This document shows positions 12,328 to 20,853 of a DNA stretch of 64,000 nucleotides, one piece after another. The notes beneath the pieces were generated by a model. The model was not told the DNA's origin, searched no databases, and worked only from the letters and a program-made list of their open reading frames with translations. The position numbers were made by a program, and so were the translations under genes. Origin of the DNA: Sphaerimonospora thailandensis (GTDB taxonomy: Bacteria; Actinomycetota; Actinomycetes; Streptosporangiales; Streptosporangiaceae). Position 1 is the stretch's first letter. Each line of letters opens with the position of its first letter. The stretch is taken from contig NZ_BOOG01000012.1 of assembly GCF_016863115.1 (NCBI RefSeq), forward strand, positions 120,009 through 184,008, given 5' to 3'.

Positions 12328-12875
12328 TTCCCGGCCCCCTGGTCGATCAGCGGCAGCGTGCGCAGCGCCTGGCGCTCGAGTTCGTCGATCTGCCTGGCCC
12401 GGTGCGCGCCGAACTTCATGTTCTGGATCTTGTCGTGAAGTTTGACGATGGCGTCGATCAGCATCTCCGGCCGCGGCGGACAGCCGGGCAGGTAGATGTC
12501 GACCGGCACCACGTGGTCCACGCCCTGCACGATGGCGTAGTTGTTGAACATCCCGCCGCTGGACGCGCAGACCCCCATGGCGATGACCCACTTGGGCTCG
12601 GCCATCTGGTCGTAGATCTGGCGCAGCACGGGCGCCATCTTCTGCGACAGTCGTCCCGCCACGATCATCAGGTCGGCCTGACGCGGCGTGGCGGAGGCGC
12701 GCTCCATGCCGAAGCGGGCCAGGTCGTGCTTGGGGCCTCCGGTGGCCATCAGCTCGATGGCGCAGCACGCGAGGCCGAAGGTGGCAGGCCAGACCGAGTT
12801 CTTTCTGGCCCAACCGGCCACCTGCTCGACGGTGCTCAGGATGAATCCGCTGGGGAGTTTCTCTTCAAGACCCAT
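12324..12875 (-). CDS. nuoB: NADH-quinone oxidoreductase subunit B (cluster N2)
   Basis: This 183-residue subunit binds terminal cluster N2, which reduces menaquinone. The adjacent cysteines [15 protein letters not shown] (near residue 36) and the GCPPRPEML motif (near 135) are the N2 ligands. The ATG at 12875 begins [15 protein letters not shown] and lies two bases after the nuoA TAG stop. Confidence 0.97.
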   Translation of the reverse strand: MGLEEKLPSGFILSTVEQVAGWARKNSVWPATFGLACCAIELMATGGPKHDLARFGMERASATPRQADLMIVAGRLSQKMAPVLRQIYDQMAEPKWVIAMGVCASSGGMFNNYAIVQGVDHVVPVDIYLPGCPPRPEMLIDAIVKLHDKIQNMKFGAHRARQIDELERQALRTLPLIDQGAGK

Positions 12876-12877
12876 GG

Positions 12878-13237
12878 CTAGTCCCAATCCAGTCCGCGGC
12901 GCCGCCACACGTAGGCGTACGCCACCAGCACGGTGACGATGAACAGCACCATCTCGACCAGCCCGAACAGGCCGAGCTTGTCGAAGGCGACCGCCCACGG
13001 ATAGAGGAAGATGATCTCGATGTCGAACACGATGAACAACATCGCCGTGATCATGTACTTCAACGGGAAGCGCCCGCCGCCGACCGGCTGGGGAGTGGGC
13101 TCGATGCCGCACTCGTAAGCGTCCAGCTTGGCGCGGTTCCAGCGCTTCGGCCCCGTGAAGGGCGCGATGCTTACGGAGAACACGGCGAACCCCGCCGCGA
13201 GGACCGCGAGCACCAGAATCGGCACATACAGCTGCAT
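12878..13237 (-). CDS. nuoA: NADH-quinone oxidoreductase subunit A
   Basis: This 119-residue membrane protein has three hydrophobic helices and the conserved loop [20 protein letters not shown], including the Cys residue of the quinone-site loop. It is the first nuo gene and lies 70 bases downstream of the geranylgeranyl-reductase-family gene. No clear promoter was seen in that gap, so the two are probably co-transcribed. Confidence 0.96.
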   Translation of the reverse strand: MQLYVPILVLAVLAAGFAVFSVSIAPFTGPKRWNRAKLDAYECGIEPTPQPVGGGRFPLKYMITAMLFIVFDIEIIFLYPWAVAFDKLGLFGLVEMVLFIVTVLVAYAYVWRRRGLDWD

Positions 13238-13307
13238 GGCTACATGTCCTCGCTTGCTCGATGGATCGGGGCGGTCTGAGTGCAGAGAATGTCATTCATG
13301 CGGATGT

Positions 13308-14681
13308 TCATGCGGATGGAGCCACCTTGGACAGGGCGTTGATGATGCGGTCGGAGGCGTCGCCCCGCCGGTCTGTGAGGTTAGCCAGAAGTTTGAAGGC
13401 GAACCTCATCAGAGTGGGATGGGGCAGTCCGTGCCGCGTGGCGAAGTTCATCACCCCGGGTCTGCCGATCGCCTCGACGAACATGCGGCCGAGGGTGAAG
13501 TATCCGCCATATGCGTCTTTGAGGATACGCGGATAGGCGAGCAGCGCCCGCTCCCGCTGAGCGGCGGTGCCGCGGGCGAGCGCCTGCACGATGACCTCGG
13601 CGGCGATCCTGCCGGTCTCCATGGCGTACGCGATGCCCTCGCCGTTGAACGGGTTGATCGTCCCGCCGGCGTCGCCGACGAGCACCAGCCCGCGAGTGTA
13701 GTGGGGTTGCCGGTTGAAGGCCATGGGCAGGGCTGCGCCCCTGACGGGGGCGGTCATGTTCTCTTCCGTGCAGCCCCACTCGGCCGGCATGTTCTTCACC
13801 CAGCGCCTGAGCAGGTCGCGGTAGTCGATGTTCTTGAAGGCCTCGCTGGTGTTGAGCAGGCCGAGACCGATGTTGGCCGTGCCGTCGCCCACGCCGAAGA
13901 TCCAGCCGTAGCCGGGCAGCAGCCGGTCGCCGTCCCACAGCTCCAGCCACGTCTCCAGGTAGTCGTCGTCGTGGCGCGGACTGCGGAAGTAGGTCCGTAC
14001 GGCCACGCCCATGGGCCGGTCGGCGCGCTTGTGCAGGCCCATCGCGATCGAGAGGCGGGTGGAGTTGCCGTCGGCGGCGACCACGAGACGGGCCGTGTAA
14101 CTTTCATCACCGTCGTGTTCGCCCCGGCCGTCGTGCCGGACCTTGACCCCCGTGACGTGCCCGCTGCGCTCGTCCAGGATCGGGCCGGTGACGTTGGCGC
14201 CCTCGATCACGTGGACGCCCGCGCTCTCGGCATGCCTGACCAGGATCTCGTCGAAGTCGGCGCGGGTGCGCACCAGGCCGAAGTCGGGGAAGCTGTGCAG
14301 CTCGGGCCAGTCGAGCTCGAGGCGCAGGCCGCCGCCGACCACTCGCAGGCCCCGGTTCCTGATCCAGCCGGGACCGTCGATGTCGACGCCCATGGTCACG
14401 AGTTCCTTGACCGCGCGCGGCGTGAGGCCGTCACCGCAGACCTTCTCCCGGGGGAACCGGGTCTTTTCCAGCAGCAGGACGCGCAGGCCGGACTTGGCCA
14501 GGTGAAAGGCTGTGGTGGAGCCGGCCGGGCCCGCCCCGACGACGATTACGTCGGCGTCGACTCCCCGCTGTGCGCGGGCTTGCTCGGCGCGGACGCTTGT
14601 TCGCTCGCTTCGCTCGGCGCGCACGCTTGTTCGCTCGCTTCGCTCGGCGCGCCCACCTGTTCGCTCGCTTCGCTCGCTCAC
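13308..14681 (-). CDS. Geranylgeranyl reductase family FAD-dependent oxidoreductase
   Basis: This protein of up to 457 residues has an N-terminal Rossmann motif (VVGAGPAGSTTAFHLAKSG), the KVCGDGLTPRAVKEL motif of the family, and the second FAD motif LVLVGDAGGTINPFNGEGIA. Relatives reduce isoprenoid double bonds, for example in the menaquinone side chain (MenJ of mycobacteria). Its place between menG and the nuo operon fits menaquinone metabolism. The first ~33 residues are SERSERT-type repeats from a 30-bp tandem repeat. The start is uncertain: GTG at 14681 has no clear ribosome site, and in-frame GTGs lie inside the repeat. Confidence 0.85.
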   Translation of the reverse strand: MSERSERTGGRAERSERTSVRAERSERTSVRAEQARAQRGVDADVIVVGAGPAGSTTAFHLAKSGLRVLLLEKTRFPREKVCGDGLTPRAVKELVTMGVDIDGPGWIRNRGLRVVGGGLRLELDWPELHSFPDFGLVRTRADFDEILVRHAESAGVHVIEGANVTGPILDERSGHVTGVKVRHDGRGEHDGDESYTARLVVAADGNSTRLSIAMGLHKRADRPMGVAVRTYFRSPRHDDDYLETWLELWDGDRLLPGYGWIFGVGDGTANIGLGLLNTSEAFKNIDYRDLLRRWVKNMPAEWGCTEENMTAPVRGAALPMAFNRQPHYTRGLVLVGDAGGTINPFNGEGIAYAMETGRIAAEVIVQALARGTAAQRERALLAYPRILKDAYGGYFTLGRMFVEAIGRPGVMNFATRHGLPHPTLMRFAFKLLANLTDRRGDASDRIINALSKVAPSA

Positions 14682-14684
14682 TGG
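14595..14684. repeat. 30-bp tandem direct repeat, three units
   Basis: Units begin at 14595, 14625 and 14655, with core TTCGCTCGCTTCGCTCGG on the plus strand. The first two are nearly identical and the third diverges at both ends. A partial fourth copy is visible before 14595. The period is a multiple of three, so copy changes keep the reductase frame open. There are no spacers, so it is not a CRISPR array. Confidence 0.9.
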
Positions 14685-14730
14685 GGGACCTGTCCTGTCA
14701 GGAAGGAGGCCTCGGGGGCCCTTCGTGCTT

Positions 14731-14748
14731 TTGTGAACAACTTCACAA
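14731..14748. promoter_or_regulatory. Rex operator upstream of the reductase/nuo block
   Basis: The sequence TTGTGAACAACTTCACAA is a perfect inverted repeat (TTGTGAA, 4-base spacer, TTCACAA). It matches the consensus recognised by the NADH/NAD+-sensing repressor Rex. It lies 50 bases upstream of the reductase start and downstream of menG. Rex is encoded in this window at ~48 kb and has its own copy of the site. Regulation of nuo by Rex is known in Streptomyces. Confidence 0.85.
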
Positions 14749-14789
14749 ACTGTCGCGCCGCAGTCTAGCTCCTATCGATCGGTCAGGTG

Positions 14790-15518
14790 TCAGACGGGTG
14801 GCCGCACCGCTCTGTGGAGCGCCACGATGCCGAGGGTCAGATTGCGCCAGGCGATCTTCTCCCAGCCCGCTTCCCGAATAATCTCGGCCAACGCGGCCTG
14901 GTCGGGCCACTCCCGGATCGACTCCGCAAGGTATTCATAGGAGTCCGGATTCGAGCTGACCAACCGGGCCACCGGAGGCAGCAACTTCATCAAATACTGA
15001 TGATAGACCAGGTCAAAGGGCTTTACGACCGGTGTGGAGAACTCACAGATCACCAACCGCCCACCCGGTTTGGTCACCCGCAGCATTTCACCCAGAGCCT
15101 GCCCGGTATGCGCCACGTTCCGCAGCCCGAACGAGATCGTCACCGCGTCGAAAACCTGATCGGCGAACGGTAGCCGCAGGGCGTCCCCCGCGACGAAGGT
15201 CACGCCGCGTACGCCGCCGCCGTACAGCCCTGAGCCGCCGCGTCGCATGACGCCGGTACGCAGCATGCCGAGCGAGAAGTCGCACGCGATGGCCCGCGCG
15301 CCGAGCGTGGTGAACGCGTCGGTCGAGGTGCCGGTGCCGGCGGCGAGATCGAGGACGAGCTCGCCGGGGCCCGCGTCGACCGCCGTGGCGGCGGCCTTCC
15401 GCCACGACCGGTCCATTCCGAGGGAGAGGACGTCGTTGACCAGGTCATACCGCCGGGCCGTGCGATCGAACATCGCGGCGACCTCATGCGGCTGCTTGTC
15501 CAGCGATGCGCGCGTCAT
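14790..15518 (-). CDS. menG: Demethylmenaquinone methyltransferase
   Basis: This 242-residue class I SAM methyltransferase of the UbiE/MenG family performs the last step of menaquinone synthesis. Motif I is [16 protein letters not shown] near residue 50, the family signature [15 protein letters not shown] is near 130, and [15 protein letters not shown] follows. I chose the ATG at 15518 ([18 protein letters not shown]). The frame stays open further upstream without homology. It lies upstream of the reductase and nuo genes, consistent with supply of the quinone used by complex I. Confidence 0.93.
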   Translation of the reverse strand: MTRASLDKQPHEVAAMFDRTARRYDLVNDVLSLGMDRSWRKAAATAVDAGPGELVLDLAAGTGTSTDAFTTLGARAIACDFSLGMLRTGVMRRGGSGLYGGGVRGVTFVAGDALRLPFADQVFDAVTISFGLRNVAHTGQALGEMLRVTKPGGRLVICEFSTPVVKPFDLVYHQYLMKLLPPVARLVSSNPDSYEYLAESIREWPDQAALAEIIREAGWEKIAWRNLTLGIVALHRAVRPPV

Positions 15519-15784
15519 GGACGCAAGCCTAGGTGTACGCCCCGGTCCACGCGGCCGCCGCCGTCCGGCCACCGGCACCCGATGAGCGGAACGTAGTTCT
15601 TCGATTACGCTCAGTCTGCTAGAACTTGGGGAATGTGCGCGAGAAACGTACTGGTCACCGCACCGGCCACGGCAGCCCTCGGGGTAAAGACGTTCCTGAC
15701 CGCAAAGAGGGGCAATTGGTGGGAAGCCACACGACAGAGACTCGTGCATGAGTACCATGCCCGAGTCGACCCGTTCCCGGCCTC

Positions 15785-15994
15785 CTAGTCCTCTCTCGCC
15801 CTCCGGCGATTCCCGGTGATCCGCTGACTGACCGCGTCGCGCTGCTTGGACAGCAGCACATAGCTGGCCAGCCCGCTCACCAGGAAGGCCGCGGCGAGCA
15901 GTAGGAGGCTGCGCATGCCGACGAGATACAGGACGCCGACGGCGACGGCGAACAGGCCGAGCCGTGAAAGGGTGTAAACGAGAACCGGACGCAC
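15785..15994 (-). CDS. DUF4229 family small membrane protein
   Basis: This 69-residue protein has two hydrophobic helices (roughly residues 4-24 and 28-48) and a basic tail ([13 protein letters not shown]). It matches my knowledge of the DUF4229 family, which is often near menaquinone genes in actinobacteria; its function is unknown. The start is GTG at 15994. The 266 bases between it and menG hold no convincing gene. Confidence 0.75.
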   Translation of the reverse strand: MRPVLVYTLSRLGLFAVAVGVLYLVGMRSLLLLAAAFLVSGLASYVLLSKQRDAVSQRITGNRRRARED

Positions 15995-16254
15995 AGCGTC
16001 GAGGTTACGTCACCCTGTCGGCACGGCTGACTCTCTTCGCATCCGGTGCGAGCGCTGCTAGGGTTCACATCAAGGCGCTTTTGTAAAGAAACACCCATGA
16101 GCGCCCCAAAGATGCTCTATCATATAACAATCGGGCACTGAGCCGGTAACAACCCGTGATCTTCGGCGAAAACCACGGATAAATCAGGCTTCGCTCGGCA
16201 CACTGGTTAACCTGTCCGCCCGCTGCAGGACGCGGGACGCGAGGGGGAGAGATT

Positions 16255-16476
16255 GTGGAGAGTAGCAGCGAGCGACTGCTGACTCCTGGAGAGGTTGCCG
16301 CCCTCTTCAGGGTCGACCCGAAGACCGTGACCCGTTGGGCCGCGGCCGGGCGCATCAGCAGTATCCGTACCCCCGGAGGGCACCGGCGCTTTCGTGAATC
16401 GGAAGTGCACGCCCTCCTTCGCGGCGAGGACGTCCTGACGGCTGACCGGCCGAACGGCGACTCACCGCGAGTCTGA
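16255..16476 (+). CDS. bldC: BldC-like MerR-type DNA-binding regulator
   Basis: This 73-residue protein is essentially a single winged-helix domain: LLTPGEVAALFRVDPKTVTRWAAAGRI followed by the wing RTPGGHRRFRESEVHALL. It closely matches BldC, the small MerR-like regulator that delays development in Streptomyces by cooperative DNA binding. The start GTG at 16255 has a strong ribosome site (GAGGGGGAGA, ending 4 bases upstream). The 260 bases upstream are relatively AT-rich and presumably hold its promoter. The symbol is by homology. Confidence 0.88.
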   Translation: MESSSERLLTPGEVAALFRVDPKTVTRWAAAGRISSIRTPGGHRRFRESEVHALLRGEDVLTADRPNGDSPRV

Positions 16477-16497
16477 CACAGGTAGGTAGCAGCATCA

Positions 16498-16535
16498 GGT
16501 GATCCTGCGCAACACCCGGAAGGCGCAGGGTCACC
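16498..16535. terminator. Hairpin between convergent genes, likely bidirectional terminator
   Basis: A 13-base stem (GGTGATCCTGCGC paired with GCGCAGGGTCACC, one G-T pair) encloses a 12-base loop. It sits 22 bases after the bldC stop and before the end of the convergent gene at 16593. No T-run follows, as is common in high-GC actinobacteria. Confidence 0.7.
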
Positions 16536-16592
16536 AGGTCAGACTGCCCCGACCGGCATCGTCCTGCTCTTGTGCCGGCCGAACCTGCTCGT

Positions 16593-16829
16593 TCAGTCCT
16601 GCTCGGCCTTGAAGGCCAGGAACTCCCGCTCGAGTTCGTCGTTCTCGGCCAGCCAGCGGCTGCGCCGCCGCTCCGCCTCCTCCTCGGTGACCGACTCGGC
16701 CGCCCAGCGTTCGTAATCGGGTTCGCCCGGGACGATCTCCACGTACGCGTTGCCGATCAGACGGCCGTCATCGCTGGTCAGCGATTGAGGCACGCGGAGT
16801 GTGCCGTCATCGAGCCGGATCACATACAT
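16593..16829 (-). CDS. Hypothetical small acidic protein
   Basis: This 78-residue, strongly charged protein has a likely beta N-terminal half (MYVIRLDDGTLRVPQSL) and a helical C-terminal half rich in Glu and Arg (ESVTEEEAERRRSRWLAEN). It has no signal peptide or membrane segment, and no family is recognised. It starts 15 bases after the stop of the metallopeptidase gene on the same strand, so the two are probably co-expressed. Confidence 0.6.
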   Translation of the reverse strand: MYVIRLDDGTLRVPQSLTSDDGRLIGNAYVEIVPGEPDYERWAAESVTEEEAERRRSRWLAENDELEREFLAFKAEQD

Positions 16830-16844
16830 CCGAACTCACCGTCC

Positions 16845-17777
16845 CTAGATTCCGTAACGCCGGTTGAAGAACAGCATGACGCCCAGTGCCGTCCGCGTGT
16901 CGCCGCCGAGCATGTCCACCAGGGCCGGGCGCTGCCGGGACGCGATCGCCGCGAACGCGTCGGCGAAGAACTCCTTGCGCCCGAGGCCGCCGGGCTGCCG
17001 GTGGAACGACGACGCGAGCAGCGGCAGGCACTCCTCGTAGAGGGCGGCGAACTCGGGAGAGTCGGACACCCACTCCCCCGGGCCCGCGTCCACGTCGTCC
17101 AGTGCGTGCCCGACCTCGTGCATCATCACGTCAGGCGTCGGCGACGGCCGGTCCCCCACCACGATCTTGCGGTCGCCGTACGCGCCGGCGCAGACATCCC
17201 AGGTCGCCCGCCCCGACGGCAGCGGCGCCCCGCGCAGGTAGCCCATGTCGTCCAGGTCGGGCACGCCGCCGCGGCCGACGTAGATCCCGTCCAGCCCGAT
17301 GGCCAGCTTGGCCTTGAGTTGCTCGGGCAGCCGCGCCAGGCTGTCGACGGCACGTACGGCATCCGCCGGGGGAGGCCCCTCCGCCGCGTCCCACTGCCGG
17401 TAGAGGATGCGCTCCAGCGGCCCGCAGTGCCGGCGGCCGTCTCCCAGGTCGGGAACGTCCGGCGGATGCGGCCGGGCTCGCAGGGGCTGGTCGTCGAGTT
17501 CGAAGTCGTGCCACGTGTACTGCGGCCGGTCGTCCACCACCGGGGCGGTCACCGCGTGCACCCGCTCCACCGAGCGTTCCGGTGACCATTCACCCGGCCA
17601 CTCGGTCGGCCATTCTGTTGGCCGCTCCGGCGCCCGTTCCGTAGTCCGTTCCCCGGTCCGTTCGCGCTCACGTGAGCGCTCCGGGACGTCCAGCCTGCGT
17701 CGCGACGACATGTACAGCCCGCGCTGCCACCACCGCGTCCCTCGCCGGTGGCGGCCTCTGTCGGCCGGCTCCGCCAT
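16845..17777 (-). CDS. Putative zinc metallopeptidase, lethal-factor-like (HEVGH ... EFFADAF)
   Basis: This protein of about 310 residues has HEVGHALD near residue 220 and EFFADAFAAI near 269. The paired HExxH and downstream glutamate motif resembles the anthrax lethal-factor-like (ATLF/M34) peptidase fold. The N-terminal ~75 residues are low-complexity Arg/Glu/Thr/Pro repeats (ERTGERTTERAPERPTEWPT) with no signal peptide, so it may act in the cytoplasm. I prefer ATG 17777, which has AGTGGGG upstream; the frame extends to 17813. Family placement is by motif only. Confidence 0.6.
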   Translation of the reverse strand: MAEPADRGRHRRGTRWWQRGLYMSSRRRLDVPERSRERERTGERTTERAPERPTEWPTEWPGEWSPERSVERVHAVTAPVVDDRPQYTWHDFELDDQPLRARPHPPDVPDLGDGRRHCGPLERILYRQWDAAEGPPPADAVRAVDSLARLPEQLKAKLAIGLDGIYVGRGGVPDLDDMGYLRGAPLPSGRATWDVCAGAYGDRKIVVGDRPSPTPDVMMHEVGHALDDVDAGPGEWVSDSPEFAALYEECLPLLASSFHRQPGGLGRKEFFADAFAAIASRQRPALVDMLGGDTRTALGVMLFFNRRYGI

Positions 17778-17900
17778 CAGACCCCACTTACTGGTTGACG
17801 TTCGTCTCCGCACGCTCTGTACCGGTCCACCGTACGATGCCGTCCCGGCCTCGTCACCCGGAACGACTGTTCGGGATCGGCGTGACGTTCAGGTGGTGGC

Positions 17901-18242
17901 ATGGCTTACCGTGTGGGCATGCCTAGCGTGGTTATCGGTCTGGCGCTGCTGGCGTTCTGGCTCTACTGCCTGTTCGATGTGATCACGACCCCTGAGCAGG
18001 CCGTACGGAACCTGCCCAAGGTGCTGTGGGTCCTCATCGTGGTGTTCCTCGCGGGCCTGGGCGGCCTGTTCTGGCTGATCCTCGGCCGTCCCACTGCCGC
18101 GCCCGCGGCCGTACGGGAGCCGAGGGAGACCTTCGGACCGCTGGGAGGCCGGGGGACCGCGAGAGCCCAGGCCCCACGTGGCCCGGAGGACGACCCCGAG
18201 TTCCTCCGCCACCTGGAACGCCGCCTCCGCGAGGAAGACTGA
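17901..18242 (+). CDS. PLDc_N-domain membrane protein
   Basis: This 113-residue protein has two hydrophobic segments (residues ~9-28 and ~43-63) around the pattern LFDVITTPEQAVRNLPKVLWVLI. That is typical of the PLDc_N domain, a membrane module found alone in many actinobacterial small proteins. The C-terminal half is polar and charged. An AGGTGG ribosome site precedes ATG 17901; a second ATG at 17919 is possible. Function is unknown. Confidence 0.72.
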   Translation: MAYRVGMPSVVIGLALLAFWLYCLFDVITTPEQAVRNLPKVLWVLIVVFLAGLGGLFWLILGRPTAAPAAVREPRETFGPLGGRGTARAQAPRGPEDDPEFLRHLERRLREED

Positions 18243-18258
18243 GAATCAGTACGGCGAA

Positions 18259-19563
18259 TCAGACGGTGAGGTCGAACCGCCGTCCGCTGCGCCATTCGAC
18301 CAGCATCACGGTGGCGTCGTCCTGAAGGCTGCCGCGTTGGTGTCGCAGGATGGCGTGGATCAGCCGGCGCACGGTCTCCGGAGCGGAGATGCCGTCGGCC
18401 TCCCGCTTGATGATGAAGTCGGTGAAGCGTCCCAGCCCGAATCGCTCCCCCTCGGGGGTCCGCGCCTCGGTGATGCCGTCCGTGTAGAACAGCAGCCGGT
18501 CGCCGGGCTCGAGCTGATATCGGGGAAGCCTGCTCGCGGAGCTGAGGGCGAAGCCCATCGGCAGGTCGGGCGGGCTGTCCAGAACAGCGGCGACCCGTCC
18601 GTGCCGCAGGACCAGCGGAGGGAGATGCCCTCGGTTCACCCAGGTCAACCAGCCGGTGCGCAGGCTCAGGTCGGCCAGGATGCCGGTGGCGAACCGAGAC
18701 CCGGCGAACTGGTCGGAGATGGCCTCGTCGATCGCGTCGCTGACCGCGAGCAGGCCGATGTCCCTGCGGCGGTTGTTGCGGTACGACCCCAGCGCGATGG
18801 TGGCGGTCAGCCCCGCCGAGGTGTCGTGCCCCATGGCATCGAAGATCGCCATATGCAGGACGTCGTAGTCGAGGCCGTAGTCGAAGGCGTCTCCGCCCAC
18901 GAGGTAGGCCGGCTCCAACTCCGCGCTGACCGTGAACGTGTCGGTGGCGAAGGTCCTGACCGGCATCAGGGTCCACAACACCTCGGCGGACAGGTGCATG
19001 TCGTCTGTGCGCACCAGCCGCTTGTAGGCGTCGCTCGGGTCACGCTTGCTCATCACCATCAGGGCGACCAGCGAGCCCAGCTCGACCACCCGCCGCTGGG
19101 CGGTCTCGTCGACCCGGGGCACGGTCACCCCGAGCACGCCGACCCGTTCGGTGCTGTCGAGCAGCGGTACCCACAGACGGCGGGCGTCGCCGCTCGCCAC
19201 CGGCTCGGCGCGGTCGGCGCGGTCGGCGTCGGAGTCGGTGACGGGACGGACCTGGACGATCTCCAAGTTGCGGTAGGCACGCCCGGCGAGGGTGGTGTCG
19301 ATGGGGATGCGCTTGAGCGGTTCTCCCGACGCGTCCCGCTGGCCGGGCAGCGGCATGAGATACCGCCCCTGCAGGTCGGTCACATAGATCATGACCTCGG
19401 TGAAGCCGATCGGCCGGACATGCTCGGCGACCACCCGGGCCAGATCCCTGAGCGGGGTCAAATGGTGTAAGCGCACCAGATTGCCCAGGATCCGCTCGTC
19501 GGCGCATCCGCACGCGGGCACGTCTTCCCCGCCCACCTGCGTCAACTCCCCGGCGGACGCCAC
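18259..19563 (-). CDS. SpoIIE-type PP2C serine phosphatase (copy 2)
   Basis: This 434-residue protein has an N-terminal GAF-like sensor region (IYVTDLQGRYLMPLPGQR) and a C-terminal PPM/SpoIIE phosphatase domain. Metal-binding aspartates appear in VGGDAFDY and IFDAMGHDTSAGL, and LLFYTDGITEAR lies near the end. Such proteins dephosphorylate anti-anti-sigma factors in stress and development cascades. It overlaps the paralogous upstream gene by 22 bases, and the two share long identical stretches. No partner anti-sigma or STAS gene lies beside it. Confidence 0.85.
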   Translation of the reverse strand: MASAGELTQVGGEDVPACGCADERILGNLVRLHHLTPLRDLARVVAEHVRPIGFTEVMIYVTDLQGRYLMPLPGQRDASGEPLKRIPIDTTLAGRAYRNLEIVQVRPVTDSDADRADRAEPVASGDARRLWVPLLDSTERVGVLGVTVPRVDETAQRRVVELGSLVALMVMSKRDPSDAYKRLVRTDDMHLSAEVLWTLMPVRTFATDTFTVSAELEPAYLVGGDAFDYGLDYDVLHMAIFDAMGHDTSAGLTATIALGSYRNNRRRDIGLLAVSDAIDEAISDQFAGSRFATGILADLSLRTGWLTWVNRGHLPPLVLRHGRVAAVLDSPPDLPMGFALSSASRLPRYQLEPGDRLLFYTDGITEARTPEGERFGLGRFTDFIIKREADGISAPETVRRLIHAILRHQRGSLQDDATVMLVEWRSGRRFDLTV

Positions 19564-20783
19564 TCGACCAGCATCATGGTGGCGTCGTCCTGGAGACCAC
19601 CCAACTGGTGGTCCATGACCGCGTGGATCACTCGCCGCACGATCTCCGGCCCCGCCAGCCCGTCGGCTTCGCCGCGCAGGACCAGATCGGTGAATCGCTC
19701 CAGGCCGAACCGCTCCCCGGTGGGAGATCTCGCCTCGGTCATGCCGTCGGTGTACAGCAGCAGCCGGTCGCCGGGCTCGAGCCGACGGCGGGCGAGCCCG
19801 GCGGCCGGGCCCAGGCTGAAGCCCATCGGCGGATCCGGCGGGCTGTCCAGCACACCGGCCACCCGACTCTTCCGCAGCAGCAGCGGCGGGGGATGCCCGC
19901 GGTTCACCCAGGTCAGGCTGCCGTTGCGGATGTTCAGATCGGCCAGGATGCCGGTGGCGTACCGGGAGGTCGAGAACTGATCGGCGATCGCGTCGTCGAT
20001 CGCGTCGCTGGCCGCGAGCAGTTCGATGCCCTGACGTCGGTTGTTGCGATGGGACCCCAGCGCGATGGCACTGGTCAACCCGGCGGAGGTGTCATGCCCG
20101 ATGGCATCGAAGATCGCCAAGTGCAGGGTGTGGCCGGCGAGGGCGTAGTCGAAGGCATCCCCGCCGACGGCGTAGGCCGGCTCCAGTCCGGCGCTGACCG
20201 CGACCACGTCGGTGGCGAAGGTCCTGGCCGGCATGAGGGTCCACAGCAGCTCGGCGCCCACGCGCATGGAATGACCGCGCACCAACTGCTTGTACGAGTC
20301 ACTGGCGTGCCGCTTGCCCGCCACCACCAGCGCGATCAACAAGGCCAGGTCGGTGACCCGGCGCTCGGTGACCTCGTCGGCCACGGGCGCGGTCACCCCG
20401 AGCACCCCGATGCGTTCGACTCCGTCCACCAGCGGGGCCCACAGGCGCACCGGACCGCCGACTCCGGCCTGCGGCGGCTGCGCGGCGACACGGGCGGGAT
20501 CGGCCTGGACGATCTCCACATTACGGAAGGCGCGGCCTGCCAGCGTCGTGTCGACAGGGATCGGGTCCAGCAGCTCACCGTGCGCGTCGCGCTGGCCGGG
20601 CAGCGGCAGGAAGGACAGATGTCGCAGATCCGCCACATAGATCATCAACTCGGAGAAGCCCAGACGCGCGGCCTGCTCTGCCGCCAGGGCCGCCATCCGC
20701 TCCATGGGCACCAGCGGATGCGCGCGCAGCAGGTCGGCCAGGACGACCGCGCCCTCAGCGTCACACGTAGGTTGATCGGCCAC
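19542..20783 (-). CDS. SpoIIE-type PP2C serine phosphatase (copy 1)
   Basis: This 413-residue paralogue of the downstream gene has the same layout: GAF-like region (IYVADLRHLSFLPLPGQR, TTLAGRAFRNVEIVQ) then the PPM domain (VGGDAFDYAL, IFDAIGHDTSAGL, LLLYTDGMTEARS). It is the first gene of the pair and lies 70 bases downstream of ccsB. Both copies keep the catalytic aspartates, so both are likely active. They differ mainly in the N-terminal segment, which may sense different signals. Confidence 0.85.
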   Translation of the reverse strand: MADQPTCDAEGAVVLADLLRAHPLVPMERMAALAAEQAARLGFSELMIYVADLRHLSFLPLPGQRDAHGELLDPIPVDTTLAGRAFRNVEIVQADPARVAAQPPQAGVGGPVRLWAPLVDGVERIGVLGVTAPVADEVTERRVTDLALLIALVVAGKRHASDSYKQLVRGHSMRVGAELLWTLMPARTFATDVVAVSAGLEPAYAVGGDAFDYALAGHTLHLAIFDAIGHDTSAGLTSAIALGSHRNNRRQGIELLAASDAIDDAIADQFSTSRYATGILADLNIRNGSLTWVNRGHPPPLLLRKSRVAGVLDSPPDPPMGFSLGPAAGLARRRLEPGDRLLLYTDGMTEARSPTGERFGLERFTDLVLRGEADGLAGPEIVRRVIHAVMDHQLGGLQDDATMMLVEWRPPGS

Positions 20784-20853
20784 AGGAACTCCCCCGACTT
20801 CGCTCCTGTCCCTTCTTCCCTACCCAGAATCGCCCATGCGGAAGCGAATGTCT

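Noticed and set aside
14595..14684. CRISPR-like direct repeats
   Set aside because: Repeats are contiguous with no unique spacers, and they are coding; no cas genes are present.
15633..15788. A 51-codon plus-strand frame with a GGGGA upstream
   Set aside because: Its codon use is weak, there is no homology and it lies in a short gap; coding is not supported.
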